DNA of 64,000 bases from an uncultured Parolsenella sp. (GTDB taxonomy: Bacteria; Actinomycetota; Coriobacteriia; Coriobacteriales; Atopobiaceae): positions 62,001 through 126,000 of the forward strand of contig NZ_CAKUIH010000003.1 of the NCBI RefSeq assembly GCF_934660935.1, in the 5' to 3' direction. A program made the translations under genes and the position numbers. The notes under the pieces are model-generated. The model had not been told where the DNA came from. It did not search any database and was given only the letters and a program-made list of their open reading frames with translations. This document shows, piece by piece, positions 24,394 through 33,480 of the stretch (its first letter is position 1; each line of letters opens with the position of its first letter).

Positions 24394-25959
24394 ATGAAGG
24401 TCTACGAAGGTTCCATCCTCACGGTCAACGCCACGGACGACGTGGCGCGCTACCTCGTCGAAGACGGCGGACGCATCGTCTACGTAGGTAATAACCTGCC
24501 CGAACGCTACGCCACCGGCGAGCGCGTCGACCTTGCCGGCCGCGCCCTCTGCCCGAGCTTCGTCGACACGCACGAGCACCTCGCCAGCTTCGCCACGTTC
24601 AACGCCGGCCTCAACGTCATGGACGCCCGCACGAACGCCCAGATCTGCGAGATGGTGAGCGAGTTCGCCGTCAGGTCATCCGCCAAGACCCTCATCGCCT
24701 TCGGCGCCTCGCCCTACTCCGTCGAGGAGGGCCACCTCGTCACGCGCGAGGAGCTCGACGCCGTCTGCCCGGACCGCCCGCTCATGATCGTGAAGTACGA
24801 CGGCCACGCTTGCGTCGTCAACACTCCCCTGCTCAAGAAGGTCGAGGATAAGGTCTCCGTCCTCCGCGGCTACCACCCGGACACGGGCGAGATGAACCAG
24901 GAGGCCTTCTTCGCGGTCTCGAACTTCATCACTGATTCGCTCTCCATCCCCGAGCTCGTCAGGAACATCCAGCACGCGATGGACTACCTCGCCAGCAAGG
25001 GCATCGGCATGGTCCACGACGTCTCGGGTGTCGGCTTCACCGGCGACCTCGACATCTCGCTCGAGCAGTGGCTCGCCAAGAGCGCCCAGAGCGGCTTCCA
25101 AATCCGCGTCTTCCCGCAGTCGCTCGACCCGAAGGTCGCCACCAAGCGCCACCTGCCGCGCATCGGCGGCTGCTTCGCCTGCGCGCTCGACGGCTGCTTT
25201 GGCTCGAAGGACGCCGCGATGCACGAGCCCTATGAGGGCACCGACGACAAGGGCGTCCTCTACTACACCGACGAGCAGGTCCTCGAGTTCTGCCGTGCCG
25301 CCAACCGCGCCGGCCTCCAGATCGAGGTCCACGCCATAGGCGACGCCGCGTTTGACCAGGCGGCCCGCTGCCTCGCCCGCGCGCTCGACGAGTTCCCGCG
25401 CGAGGACGCCCGCCACGGCATCATCCACGATGACCTGCCCACGCCCGAGGGCATCGCCCTCTGCGCGAGCCACGGCATCCACTTCCCGATGCAGTCCTCC
25501 TTCATCGACTGGCCGCAGGAGCCCGAGTCCTATCTCGTCGAGCTCCTCGGCGAGGAGCGCGTCGGCCGCCTGAACCCGCTTCGCGACATCGCCGACGCCG
25601 GCGTCGTGATCTCCCTCGGCTCGGACGCGCCCTGCACGGACCCCGACCCGATCCTTTGGCTGCACCGCGCCTGCAACAACAGCACGCCCGGCCAGTCTCT
25701 CACCATCCGCGAGGCGCTCAGGGCCGCGACCTACAACGGCGCTTGGGCCACCTTCGACGAGCACGACCGCGGTTCTCTCGAGGCCGGCAAGCTCGCCGAC
25801 ATGGTGATTCTCTCCGAGAACCCCTACGAGGTGCCCACCGCTGAGCTCCAGCGTATCAAGGTCGAGGAGCTTCTCCTCCAGGGTCGCCCGTATCGCCCGC
25901 AGCGCCAGGGCGTCGCCGCCGCCATCGCGCGCGGCATGCTCGGCCACGGAGTCTGCTAG
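24394..25959 (+). CDS. Amidohydrolase family protein (YtcJ-like, amidohydrolase_3)
   Basis: This 521-residue metal-dependent hydrolase starts at ATG 24394 behind AAGGAC. The composite fold begins with a small beta domain (MKVYEGSILTVNATDD). The TIM barrel follows with FVDTHEHLASF in place of the usual HxH, then QIEVHAIGDAAFD, HGIIHDDLPTP and the terminal SLGSDAPCTDPDP metal aspartate. The C-terminal beta part (LEAGKLADMVILSENPYEV) is typical. Relatives act on amides or exoenzyme-type substrates that cannot be named from sequence. Several extra cysteines (GGCFACALDGC) stand out. It is followed after 90 bases by the LicC-LicA fusion, with a palindrome between them, so co-transcription is possible but not certain. 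Confidence 0.9.
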   Translation: MKVYEGSILTVNATDDVARYLVEDGGRIVYVGNNLPERYATGERVDLAGRALCPSFVDTHEHLASFATFNAGLNVMDARTNAQICEMVSEFAVRSSAKTLIAFGASPYSVEEGHLVTREELDAVCPDRPLMIVKYDGHACVVNTPLLKKVEDKVSVLRGYHPDTGEMNQEAFFAVSNFITDSLSIPELVRNIQHAMDYLASKGIGMVHDVSGVGFTGDLDISLEQWLAKSAQSGFQIRVFPQSLDPKVATKRHLPRIGGCFACALDGCFGSKDAAMHEPYEGTDDKGVLYYTDEQVLEFCRAANRAGLQIEVHAIGDAAFDQAARCLARALDEFPREDARHGIIHDDLPTPEGIALCASHGIHFPMQSSFIDWPQEPESYLVELLGEERVGRLNPLRDIADAGVVISLGSDAPCTDPDPILWLHRACNNSTPGQSLTIREALRAATYNGAWATFDEHDRGSLEAGKLADMVILSENPYEVPTAELQRIKVEELLLQGRPYRPQRQGVAAAIARGMLGHGVC

Positions 25960-25993
25960 CCCGCCGCTCCGCACCCACCCGCCATCACGCCCA

Positions 25994-26028
25994 AAACCTG
26001 AAAAAGGGACTGTCCCTTTTTCAGGTTT
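25994..26028. repeat. Palindromic repeat family A, copy 1
   Basis: Perfect 17-bp arms (25994-26010 and 26012-26028) flank a single T. The core is GGGACTGTCCC with A5/T5 and CCTG/CAGG flanks. It lies 22 bases before the start of the LicC-LicA fusion gene, so it would be in its leader RNA or act as a bidirectional terminator of the amidohydrolase. Confidence 0.9.
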
Positions 26029-26049
26029 CCAACAAACGAAGGACCGTCA

Positions 26050-28716
26050 ATGATTTCGCACATCCAGTTCCGCGTTCTCTCCTCACTGGCCACCAAGCCC
26101 GCGACCACGCAGCGAGACATCGTTGCCAACGCCGGCGTCTCGCTCGGCTCGGTCAACAAGGCCGTTCGCGCGCTGACGGAAGCCGGCCTCGTCGCGAGCG
26201 ACCTTTCCATCACCGACGCCGGACGCGAGGCGCTCGAGCCGTTCCGCGTGCGCGGCGCCGTCATCCTCGCCGCGGGCATCGGCAGGCGCTTCGCCCCGCT
26301 GTCCTTCGAGCGCCCCAAGGCGCTCTTCCGCGTGAGGGGCGAGGTCCTCATCGAGCGTCTCATCCGCCAGCTGCGCGAGGCGGGCGTCGAGGACATCCAC
26401 GTGGTCGTCGGGCCGATGAAGGAGAGCTTCTACTACCTCGAGGACAAGCTCGGCGTGAAGCTCGTCCAGACGACGGAATACGCCACCAGGAACAACCACG
26501 CGTCGCTCTGGAGCGCGCGCAGCTTCCTTGGCAACACCTACGTGTGCCCGGCGGACCAGTATTACGAGGAGAACCTCTTCCACCCGTACGAGTACCGCTC
26601 CAGCTGCGTGGCCGTGCGCACCCAGGGCAAGGGCGCCAAGCAGGCATTCGACCTCGGCGCCAACGACCTCATCGTCGCCGCGCGCAAGGACACCGACGTC
26701 GCCTGGCGCATGGAGGGCCCGGCCTACCTCGACCAGGACTTCGCCGACGACTACCTCGACATCCTCGAAGACGAGTACAACCTCCCCGAGACCGAGGGCA
26801 AGCTCTGGGAGACCATCTTCATCGAGCACGTCGACGAGCTGCACATGTTCGCCCGCAAGCTCACCCGCGACACGATCCACGAGTTCGACTACCTCGGCGA
26901 CCTCTGCGCCTTCGACACCGCCTTCATGGAGAACGTCGATTCCGCGATCCTCGACAACATCTGCCGCACGCTCAGCTGCGGCCGCGACGACATCACGGAC
27001 GTCCACCCGCTCGATTCGGGTCTCACGAACCTGTCCGTCCTCTTCACCTGCAGGGGCGCGCGCTACGTCTACCGCCACCCCGGCGCCGGCACGGACGAGA
27101 TCATCAACCGCGAGGCGGAGACCTATGCCCTCGGCGTCGCCTCCGACCTGGGTCTCGACTCGAGCTTCATCTACGAGGACCCCAAGACCGGCTGGAAGCT
27201 CAGCCGCTTCATCGAGGGCTGCCACGAGCTCGACTATGAGAACGAGGACGAGGTCAGGCACGCGCTCGAGATCGCGCGCTCGCTCCACGCGTCCGGCGCC
27301 ACCTCGCCCTGGAAGTTCGACTTCTACGACGAGGCGAAGCGGATCTGGCACCTGCTCGAGGAGGAGGGCTGGCCGCTGCCTGCGGATTTCGACGAGCTTG
27401 CGGAGCAAATCGGCAAGCTCGTCGGCCCGATGCGCACCGGCGCCGGCGCCCCCGTCCTCTGTCACAACGACTTCTACGGCCCGAACCTCCTCGTTACCGG
27501 TGACGACATCTGCCTCATCGACTGGGAGTACGCGGCCATGGGCGACTACGGCTGCGACTTTGGCAACTTCATCGCACAGGGCTCGGGCTATAGCGTCAAG
27601 CGCGCGCTCGAGGTGCTGCCCTACTACTTCGGCCGGGAGGCGACCGACGAGGAGCTTCTGCACTGCACCGCGTGTGTGGCTGTCGTGGGCTGGTACTGGT
27701 ACGTCTGGGCGCTCTTCAAGGAGTGCAAGGGCGCACCGGTGGGCAAGTGGACGCGCATCTGGTATGACGCCGCAAAGGATTTCAGTGCCGCCGCGCAGGA
27801 GATGCTGGACGAGAGCTGCAAGAACCTCCACGCCCTCACGCGCCCCGAGTTCGACACGCTCGTCGCCGTCGAAGGCGGGAGGGGCAACGAGGCGGACGCC
27901 TCCGTGCTTGCGCGACTCGCGGACGAGGGCCTCGTCAACCGCACGAGCGTGGGTGCCTCGCTCACCACGGCGGGCTTCATGTCACTCGAGCCCTATCGCG
28001 CGCGCCGAGCGGTCTTCTTCGCAGCGGGCTTTGGCTCGCGCATGCTGCCGATCACGGTCAACACGCCCAAGCCGCTCGTGCGCGTCCACGGCAAGCGCTT
28101 CATCGAGCGCCTGATTGACGCTGTGCTCGCCGCGGGCATCGAGGAGATCTACGTCATCCGCGGCTACCTGCCGGACGAGTTCGACGTCCTGCTCAAGCAA
28201 TACCCCGGGATCCACTTCATCGACAACCCCATCTACGCCGAGACGAACAACATCTCCTCCGCCGTGGCGGCGGTCAAGGCCGTGCCCGAGTGCTTCCAGA
28301 ACGCCTACGCTTTCGAGTCGGACCTCTACCTCACGAACCCGCGCTACATCAGCAAGTACCAGTATCGGAGCAGCTATCTCGGATTCCCCGTTGACGAGAC
28401 GCTCGACTGGTACTTCGAGACGGACGAGAGCGGCCGCATCACGAAGCTCGCCAAGGACCTCGGCCACGACTGCTGGCAGATGGTCGGCCTCTCCTACTGG
28501 ACGGCCGAGGATGGCGCCAAGCTCGCTCGCGACCTACCCGTCGCGTTCGAGATGTCTGACGAGAACCGCCAGATTTTCTGGGATGACGTGCCCTGTCGCG
28601 TCCTCGCCGAGAACTACGACGTGCACGTGCGCGAATGCGACCCCTCGCACATCATCGAGATCGACTCCTTCGCCGAGCTGCAGGAGGTCGACCCCGCCTA
28701 CCGCCCGAGGAAGTAG
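26050..28716 (+). CDS. Fused winged helix - LicC-like nucleotidyltransferase - LicA-like choline kinase - second winged helix and nucleotidyltransferase
   Basis: This 888-residue multidomain enzyme has the following layout: residues 1-66, a winged helix (TTQRDIVANAGVSLGSVNKAV); 68-300, a sugar-phosphate/phosphocholine nucleotidyltransferase starting GAVILAAGIGRRF with VCPADQYY; 310-590, an aminoglycoside/choline kinase fold with catalytic LCHNDFYGPNLL near 470 and CLIDWEYA near 487; 595-645, a degenerate second winged helix; 652-888, a second nucleotidyltransferase starting RAVFFAAGFGSRM with FESDLYLTNPRY. LicC makes CDP-choline and LicA phosphorylates choline, so the protein could carry out both steps, with a duplicated cytidylyltransferase. 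Start ATG 26050 follows AAGGAC. No licD or teichoic-acid genes are adjacent. The substrate is inferred from family. Confidence 0.88.
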   Translation: MISHIQFRVLSSLATKPATTQRDIVANAGVSLGSVNKAVRALTEAGLVASDLSITDAGREALEPFRVRGAVILAAGIGRRFAPLSFERPKALFRVRGEVLIERLIRQLREAGVEDIHVVVGPMKESFYYLEDKLGVKLVQTTEYATRNNHASLWSARSFLGNTYVCPADQYYEENLFHPYEYRSSCVAVRTQGKGAKQAFDLGANDLIVAARKDTDVAWRMEGPAYLDQDFADDYLDILEDEYNLPETEGKLWETIFIEHVDELHMFARKLTRDTIHEFDYLGDLCAFDTAFMENVDSAILDNICRTLSCGRDDITDVHPLDSGLTNLSVLFTCRGARYVYRHPGAGTDEIINREAETYALGVASDLGLDSSFIYEDPKTGWKLSRFIEGCHELDYENEDEVRHALEIARSLHASGATSPWKFDFYDEAKRIWHLLEEEGWPLPADFDELAEQIGKLVGPMRTGAGAPVLCHNDFYGPNLLVTGDDICLIDWEYAAMGDYGCDFGNFIAQGSGYSVKRALEVLPYYFGREATDEELLHCTACVAVVGWYWYVWALFKECKGAPVGKWTRIWYDAAKDFSAAAQEMLDESCKNLHALTRPEFDTLVAVEGGRGNEADASVLARLADEGLVNRTSVGASLTTAGFMSLEPYRARRAVFFAAGFGSRMLPITVNTPKPLVRVHGKRFIERLIDAVLAAGIEEIYVIRGYLPDEFDVLLKQYPGIHFIDNPIYAETNNISSAVAAVKAVPECFQNAYAFESDLYLTNPRYISKYQYRSSYLGFPVDETLDWYFETDESGRITKLAKDLGHDCWQMVGLSYWTAEDGAKLARDLPVAFEMSDENRQIFWDDVPCRVLAENYDVHVRECDPSHIIEIDSFAELQEVDPAYRPRK

Positions 28717-28734
28717 GGCGCTCGCGACGGCGGG

Positions 28735-28765
28735 AGTTGACAAAGGGACAGTCCCTTTGTCAACT
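28735..28765. repeat. Palindromic repeat family A, copy 2
   Basis: AGTTGACAAAGGGAC (28735-28749) and its perfect complement (28751-28765) flank one A. It lies 19 bases beyond the stop of the LicC-LicA gene. The outer arm GTTGACA differs from the CCTGAAA arm of copies 1 and 4, so the family has two subtypes with one core. Confidence 0.9.
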
Positions 28766-28876
28766 TTTCGCGAGGGCGGCTGGCGGGCGCGGGCGCCCTA
28801 CAGCTCGCTGATACCCCGGCGTGGGGCGAACCGCAGTTCGCTGTCACCCCAGCGTGGGGCCTCTCAAATCGCCAAT

Positions 28877-28936
28877 ACCTACCTCTTGTAAGGTTTCGAG
28901 GCCGAAATCGAGCCCGATTCCTTACAAGAGGTAGGT
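28877..28936. repeat. Palindromic repeat family B, copy 3
   Basis: 17-bp perfect arms at 28877-28893 and 28920-28936 share the core CCTACCTCTTGTAAGG. The 26-base loop again has a TTTCGAGGCC/AAATCGAGCC type inner symmetry. Confidence 0.9.
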
Positions 28937-28965
28937 TTTCGTTTCTAGTCGCCTAGTCGCGCGGT

Positions 28966-29007
28966 GCGACACGCGGCAGCCCGGCACGCGACACGCGGCA
29001 GCCCGGC
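28966..29007. repeat. 20-base direct tandem repeat
   Basis: GCGACACGCGGCAGCCCGGC occurs at 28966-28985 and again at 28988-29007, a 22-base period. It lies just beyond the end of the NhaC gene. No function is apparent. Confidence 0.7.
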
Positions 29008-29048
29008 GCGACATCAGCCTCGTCGCAGCCGCGTCGCTGCCGCGTCAG

Positions 29049-30401
29049 CTACTCGCAGGCAATCGCCGGGACGAGACGACCGGTGCGCTGTGAGCGCAGG
29101 CTGCAGAGTAGGTGCCAGAGGGGAATGAACCACAGGTAGACCGCGGTGACCCAGCAGGCCGAAGGGGCGCCGCACATCGTCATGACCGCGGTGCAGGCGA
29201 TCGACCACGGCACCAGGGGCGATATGACCACGGCGGAGTCCTCGAGGGCGAGGGCCAGCGAGCGCTTGTTGGGCTCGACGTTCTCGCAGAGCTGGCTCGC
29301 AAGCATGATGCCGAGCGTCTGGTTGCAGGCAACCATGCTCGCCGGAACCGTCACCGCGAGGATCGCCCCGAAGGGGGTGATCCTGTCCGCGACCTCCTCC
29401 ATATGGTTGCGAACACCATCAAGGAGACCGGTTCCCTCGAAGAGGCCAACGAAGGACGAGGCCAGGCACACGACGGCGGTCACGTTGAGCATCGAGACGA
29501 CGCCACCGCCCGACATGAGCCTCGAGACAAGCGGGGTCGCGACGCGGAAGCCAAGCAGGCTGAAGGCAGCGACATCCATCGGCGCGATGCCGCGGAAAAC
29601 AACGCACACGAGAGCCGCGACCGCGATGCTCGCCGCCATCGAGCGCTTCATGCCGATATGCATGAGCGGGAAAACGATGACGGGAACCACGGGGAGCAGG
29701 GCGACGATGCCCTGGTCGAAGTAGGCGGCCAGCACCGTGGCGGTCGACGCGGCGCCAAACGAGCCGCTCGGGCGAAGGAGCAGCCCCGCCACGGCATAGA
29801 TCGCGACCGCGCCCGCGAAGGGGACCGCGGACGAGCGCATCATTGCCTTGAAGTTGTCAGACATGCTGGTGCCGGTGACCGAGCGGACGAGAAGGGCGCT
29901 CGAGCTCATCGGGGAGCAGCGGTCTCCAAAGTAGGCGCCGGCAAGCACCGCGCCGCCACAGACCAGCGGGTTCGCGCCCATGGAGTTCGCCATCGTCATG
30001 CTCACCACGCCCATCGTGGCAGACGTGCCAAACGCGGTGCCCGTGAGAAACGACATGAGCGAGCAGAGCAGGAAGACCGAGAGGGGCGCGGTTGCCGGAG
30101 TCACGAGTGGGGTCACCATGACCACTATCTGGGAGACCGTGCCACAGGCGCGCCACAGCGCCGTGAGGATACCGATGAGGACGAACGACTGGATAACGCC
30201 ACTTGCGGAGTTAACGCCGTCCGCGCACATGCGAGCGAGCTCGCGAGCGCCGTGGCCACGATAGCGGCCATAGCCGCAGAACATGGCGAGACCCACAAGG
30301 AGCGCGAACGGCATGGGAACGCCAAGCGCCACGCAGGCGATGAGCTCCGTACAAAACGCTCCGAGAACCACGATCTCCGCCAAGACATCCTCCACATCCA
30401 C
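29049..30401 (-). CDS. NhaC family Na+/H+ antiporter
   Basis: This integral membrane antiporter has about 11-12 hydrophobic segments across 450 residues. Family features include GTAFGTSATMGVVSM, the charged GAYFGDRCSPMSSSALL motif in the middle and the repeat-like VVISPLVPWSIACTAVM near the C-terminus. The GTG at 30401 is the best start: GGAGGGAGG lies about 11 bases upstream and the protein enters the first membrane helix within 10 residues. A longer GTG start at 30458 would add a hydrophilic tail without a ribosome binding site. It is divergent from the LysR gene, which may regulate it. It could exchange protons for Na+ or for an organic acid pair, as some NhaC relatives do. Confidence 0.88.
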   Translation of the reverse strand: MDVEDVLAEIVVLGAFCTELIACVALGVPMPFALLVGLAMFCGYGRYRGHGARELARMCADGVNSASGVIQSFVLIGILTALWRACGTVSQIVVMVTPLVTPATAPLSVFLLCSLMSFLTGTAFGTSATMGVVSMTMANSMGANPLVCGGAVLAGAYFGDRCSPMSSSALLVRSVTGTSMSDNFKAMMRSSAVPFAGAVAIYAVAGLLLRPSGSFGAASTATVLAAYFDQGIVALLPVVPVIVFPLMHIGMKRSMAASIAVAALVCVVFRGIAPMDVAAFSLLGFRVATPLVSRLMSGGGVVSMLNVTAVVCLASSFVGLFEGTGLLDGVRNHMEEVADRITPFGAILAVTVPASMVACNQTLGIMLASQLCENVEPNKRSLALALEDSAVVISPLVPWSIACTAVMTMCGAPSACWVTAVYLWFIPLWHLLCSLRSQRTGRLVPAIACE

Positions 30402-30511
30402 GTCGCTGCGGGCCTCCCTCCGCCCGCTTGCCACCCCACTATGCGCCCCGATATCCACACGTTCAAACTGTTGCTTCTAGTGATTGCCACAATCTATACT
30501 TGTGGCCACGA

Positions 30512-30538
30512 GTTGACAAAGGGACTGTCCCTTTGTCA
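30512..30538. repeat. Palindromic repeat family A, copy 3
   Basis: TGACAAAGGGAC (30514-30525) and its complement (30527-30538) flank one T, preceded by GT. It is the GTTGACA subtype, with the right outer arm lost (CACT instead of CAAC). It lies between the divergent antiporter and LysR genes, 31 bases from copy 4. Confidence 0.85.
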
Positions 30539-30568
30539 CTTTTTCAATCGCGGGCATGCCAAAGGAAA

Positions 30569-30599
30569 ACCTGAAAAAGGGACTGTCCCTTTTTCAGGT
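30569..30599. repeat. Palindromic repeat family A, copy 4
   Basis: ACCTGAAAAAGGGAC (30569-30583) and its perfect complement (30585-30599) flank one T. It is the same subtype as copy 1 and ends 20 bases before the LysR start, so it would fold in the leader of that transcript. Confidence 0.9.
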
Positions 30600-30619
30600 C
30601 GCGTGGGCGAGGAGGTGGG

Positions 30620-31534
30620 ATGAACTTCCAGACGGCGGAGTACTTCAAGGCGATCGCGAAGGAGCGCAGCTTCACGAAGGCGGCGGAGCGGCTGCACGTG
30701 ACGCAGCAGACGCTCTCCGCGCACATCGCCGGGGTCGAGCGCGAGCTCGGATGCACCCTGATCGAACGTTCCGTACCCTTGCGGCTCACGCACCAGGGTG
30801 ACACCTTCCTCGCCTACTGCGAGCGCCTCTCCGCGGAGATGCGCAGCCTGAGGCGCCAGCTCGCCGGCGACTCCACAGAGCAGACCGGTACGCTGCGCAT
30901 CGGCGTGTCCTTCACCCGCGGACGCGCCGTCCTCCCCCGCATCGCGTCAGTCCTCGGCAAGAAATACCCAAACGTCGCGATCAGGGTCCTCGAGAACGAC
31001 AACGACGGCATCATGCTCGCGCTTGCGGAGGGCAAGCTCGACGTGGCGATTGGCGTCGCAGGACACCCCGTGCCCGGCATCGAGGCCACCCCGCTTTACC
31101 GCGAGCAGACAGCGCTCTTGGTGAGCGAGGAGCTCCTGCAGAACGTTGGCATCGACAAGCACGCCATCGCGGAGCCGCTCTCCGAGGGGGACCTCTCCCC
31201 TCTCACCACATGCCCGTTCGTGGCGAGCCCGCCGGAGGACGTCACGGGAATCATCGCGAGCGAGCTGTTTGGCAGGTCCGGATTCAAGCCGATCGTGCGC
31301 GCGAGCTCGCGCAACATGGACACGCTGCTGGCGCTGGCCCTGAACGGAATCGGCGCCTGCATCTGTCCCCTCAACCTGCTTGACGTCATCACGAGCAGGC
31401 TTCAACGCCGTGAGCTCTTGATATATGACTTGGGCCCGAGCGCGAGCTACCTAATCAGCCTCTGCCTGCCCGCGAGCCCGCAGCGTTGGCACGTCATCGA
31501 CGAGTTCGCCAAAATCGCCTACGACTGCCTGTAG
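30620..31534 (+). CDS. LysR family transcriptional regulator
   Basis: This 304-residue regulator begins MNFQTAEYFKAIAKERSFTKAAERLHVTQQTLSAHI..., the standard LysR winged helix (residues 1-60). The periplasmic-binding-protein-like effector domain (about 90-300) follows, starting GTLRIGVSFTRGRA. The start ATG follows GAGGAGGTGGG. It is divergent from the NhaC antiporter and 118 bases upstream of the MATE exporter. Regulation of one of these neighbours is plausible. The effector is unknown. Confidence 0.92.
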   Translation: MNFQTAEYFKAIAKERSFTKAAERLHVTQQTLSAHIAGVERELGCTLIERSVPLRLTHQGDTFLAYCERLSAEMRSLRRQLAGDSTEQTGTLRIGVSFTRGRAVLPRIASVLGKKYPNVAIRVLENDNDGIMLALAEGKLDVAIGVAGHPVPGIEATPLYREQTALLVSEELLQNVGIDKHAIAEPLSEGDLSPLTTCPFVASPPEDVTGIIASELFGRSGFKPIVRASSRNMDTLLALALNGIGACICPLNLLDVITSRLQRRELLIYDLGPSASYLISLCLPASPQRWHVIDEFAKIAYDCL

Positions 31535-31582
31535 GGTTCGCCGCGCGTCCGTTACAAATCCACCTTCAACCTCCCAAAAGCG

Positions 31583-31612
31583 TTGCGCACGCACGCGCGG
31601 CGTGTCTAGACT
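31583..31612 (+). promoter_or_regulatory. Possible promoter of the MATE gene
   Basis: TTGCGC (31583-31588) and TAGACT (31607-31612) are spaced by 18 bases, 40 bases before ATG 31652. This suggests the MATE gene is transcribed separately from the LysR gene. Confidence 0.35.
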
Positions 31613-31651
31613 AAAGCTGTCGAACAGGGTGCACTCGAAGGGCTAGGTGGC

Positions 31652-33076
31652 ATGGGCGAAGAGACGAGCGCGATTCAGAGCGAAGAGACGAACGACAAGC
31701 ACTCCGCTGGTAGCCGTCGCAGGCTCGACATGCTTCGCGGCTCGCTCTGGCGCACGATTCCCGCCTTCGCCCTGCCCGTCGCGCTCACCGGCATCCTCGA
31801 GCAGATGAGTTCCCTCATCGACACGATGATGGTCGGTCACCTCTCCGGCGAGGCCGGCCCTGCCGCCATGGCCGCCGTCGGCTCGAACACGCCCATCACC
31901 AGCCTCCTGCTCAACCTGTTCATCGGCATCGCGCTCGGCACGAACGTCGTCATCGCCAACGCAATCGGATCGGGCGACAAGGACACCGTCCACAAGGCGG
32001 TCCACAGCTCGGTCTCGCTCACCGCCTTTGGCGTCGTCGTCACGATCGTGGGAGAGTTACTCGCCGCGCCTCTCCTCCGCCTTCTCAACGTACCGCCCGA
32101 GAACCTCGGTCAGGCCCTCTCCTTCCTTCGCGTCTACCTGCTGGGCATGCCCTCTATCCTGCTCTACAACTTCGAGGCGGCAATCTTCCGCAGCGTCGGC
32201 ATCACGAAGATGCCGCTCCAGGCGCTCGCGTTCTCCTCACTCGTCAACGTCGCGCTCGTGTTCCTGTTCATCCCCGTGCTGAACTTGGGAGTCGGCGGCG
32301 CCGCGGCGGCAACGGCGATCAGCTACACGATCAGCGCCGCCATCCTCTTCGTGCGCCTCGTGCGCATAGACTCACCCATCCGCCTGAACCCCCGCGAGCT
32401 TGGCATCGACCGTCAGGTCCTCGGGCGCATCGTGCGCATCGGCCTGCCTGCGGGCCTCCAGAGCGCGGTCTTCTCCCTCGCGAACATCGTCATCCAGGCC
32501 TGCATCAACAGCCTCGGCACCGAGGTCATGGCCGCGAGCTCGGCGGTCTTGTCGCTCGAGTACGTGGTCTACAACCTTCTGAACTCGTTCAGCCAGGCCT
32601 GCACCACCTTCGTGGGCCAGAACTACGGCGCCGGCCAGATCAAGCGCTGCAAGAAGATTCTGCTCATCGCATTCGCGGAGGCGGAGGTCGCAGAGCTTAT
32701 CGTGCTCGCCATCCTGCTGGGATTCGGTAGGCAGATCATGGCAGCCTTCAATCCCGACCCCACGGTGGTCGAGCTGGGCTATCTGAGGATGTGCGTCCTG
32801 TTCCCGTCGTACATGTTCAGCATGGCATACGAGAACATGAGCGGCTACCTGCGCGGATTTGGCATTTCGCTGCCGCCGGCCCTCATCACGGCCATAAGCG
32901 TGTGCGGGTGGCGCTTCTTCTGGGTGAGCGTGGTCTTCCCCGCCGCACCCTCGTTCCTGAGGCTTCTGGCGATCTACCCCATCAGCCTTGGCTCCACGAC
33001 GCTGCTCGTCTTCATCGCCCTGATGATCATCCGCCCAAGCAAGATCTACGCCCGTCGCGAGAAGGCGGCCGCCTAG
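31652..33076 (+). CDS. MATE family efflux transporter
   Basis: The 474-residue membrane protein has twelve predicted helices in two six-helix halves. Typical MATE features are IPAFALPVALTGILEQMSSLIDTMMVGHLSG at the start and QACTTFVGQNYGAGQIKRCKK in the second half. These transporters expel cationic drugs or metabolites using an Na+ or H+ gradient. The N-terminus has a 30-residue hydrophilic lead. Its last 4 bases overlap the convergent hypA gene, an unusual tail-to-tail overlap with no terminator between them. Confidence 0.93.
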   Translation: MGEETSAIQSEETNDKHSAGSRRRLDMLRGSLWRTIPAFALPVALTGILEQMSSLIDTMMVGHLSGEAGPAAMAAVGSNTPITSLLLNLFIGIALGTNVVIANAIGSGDKDTVHKAVHSSVSLTAFGVVVTIVGELLAAPLLRLLNVPPENLGQALSFLRVYLLGMPSILLYNFEAAIFRSVGITKMPLQALAFSSLVNVALVFLFIPVLNLGVGGAAAATAISYTISAAILFVRLVRIDSPIRLNPRELGIDRQVLGRIVRIGLPAGLQSAVFSLANIVIQACINSLGTEVMAASSAVLSLEYVVYNLLNSFSQACTTFVGQNYGAGQIKRCKKILLIAFAEAEVAELIVLAILLGFGRQIMAAFNPDPTVVELGYLRMCVLFPSYMFSMAYENMSGYLRGFGISLPPALITAISVCGWRFFWVSVVFPAAPSFLRLLAIYPISLGSTTLLVFIALMIIRPSKIYARREKAAA

Positions 33077-33417
33077 TACGCCTCGATCTCGCGAATCATG
33101 ACCTCGCGCCCGTGCAACAGATGCGTGCGTTCGCTGCCGCACGCGGGGCAGATGCGCCCGTGGGCAACGGTCCCGTACTCGGTCCCGCATGCCTCGCAGA
33201 CGCTCGCCGCCTCCCTCTCGCAGACCTCGAGCTCACACCCCTCCATCATCGGCTCGCGCCTGCACGCCCACGTCCACGCGTCCTGGAGGAGGTCCGGCAC
33301 CACGCCGGACACCTCGCCGAGGTCGAGCGTCACGCGCCGCACGGAGGTCAGCCCGTTGTCCGTCGCCGCCTTCTTGGCGTCGTCGATGATATAGAAGACG
33401 ATTCCCAGCTCGTGCAC
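33073..33417 (-). CDS. hypA: Hydrogenase/urease nickel incorporation protein HypA
   Basis: HypA delivers nickel to [NiFe] hydrogenase together with HypB. Start GTG 33417 gives the obligatory Met-His-Glu N-terminus (MHELGIVFYIID), whose Met-His binds Ni. The structural zinc site CEACG-x11-CPACG is intact, with 12 residues between the CxxC pairs. At 114 residues it has the normal length; upstream in-frame codons are unlikely because HypA must begin MHE. It follows the large oxidoreductase by 63 bases on the same strand, with hypB upstream of that. No hydrogenase structural genes are in the window, so they must lie elsewhere or be lost. Confidence 0.93.
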   Translation of the reverse strand: MHELGIVFYIIDDAKKAATDNGLTSVRRVTLDLGEVSGVVPDLLQDAWTWACRREPMMEGCELEVCEREAASVCEACGTEYGTVAHGRICPACGSERTHLLHGREVMIREIEAY

Positions 33418-33480
33418 GCGGCCCCCCAAGCGACGGCGCGCCCGCCCGGCACGAGGCGACGGGCGGGCGCTTGGCAAGGC

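Larger units (their letters stand above)
28717..29048. other. Convergent intergenic region packed with repeats
   Basis: About 330 bases between the fusion gene and the antiporter. It holds a family-A palindrome, a family-B palindrome and a 20-base direct repeat, all listed. A further imperfect duplication, with the words CAGCTCGCTGATACCCC and CAGTTCGCTGTCACCCC, lies at about 28801-28850. No gene is visible. Confidence 0.6.
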
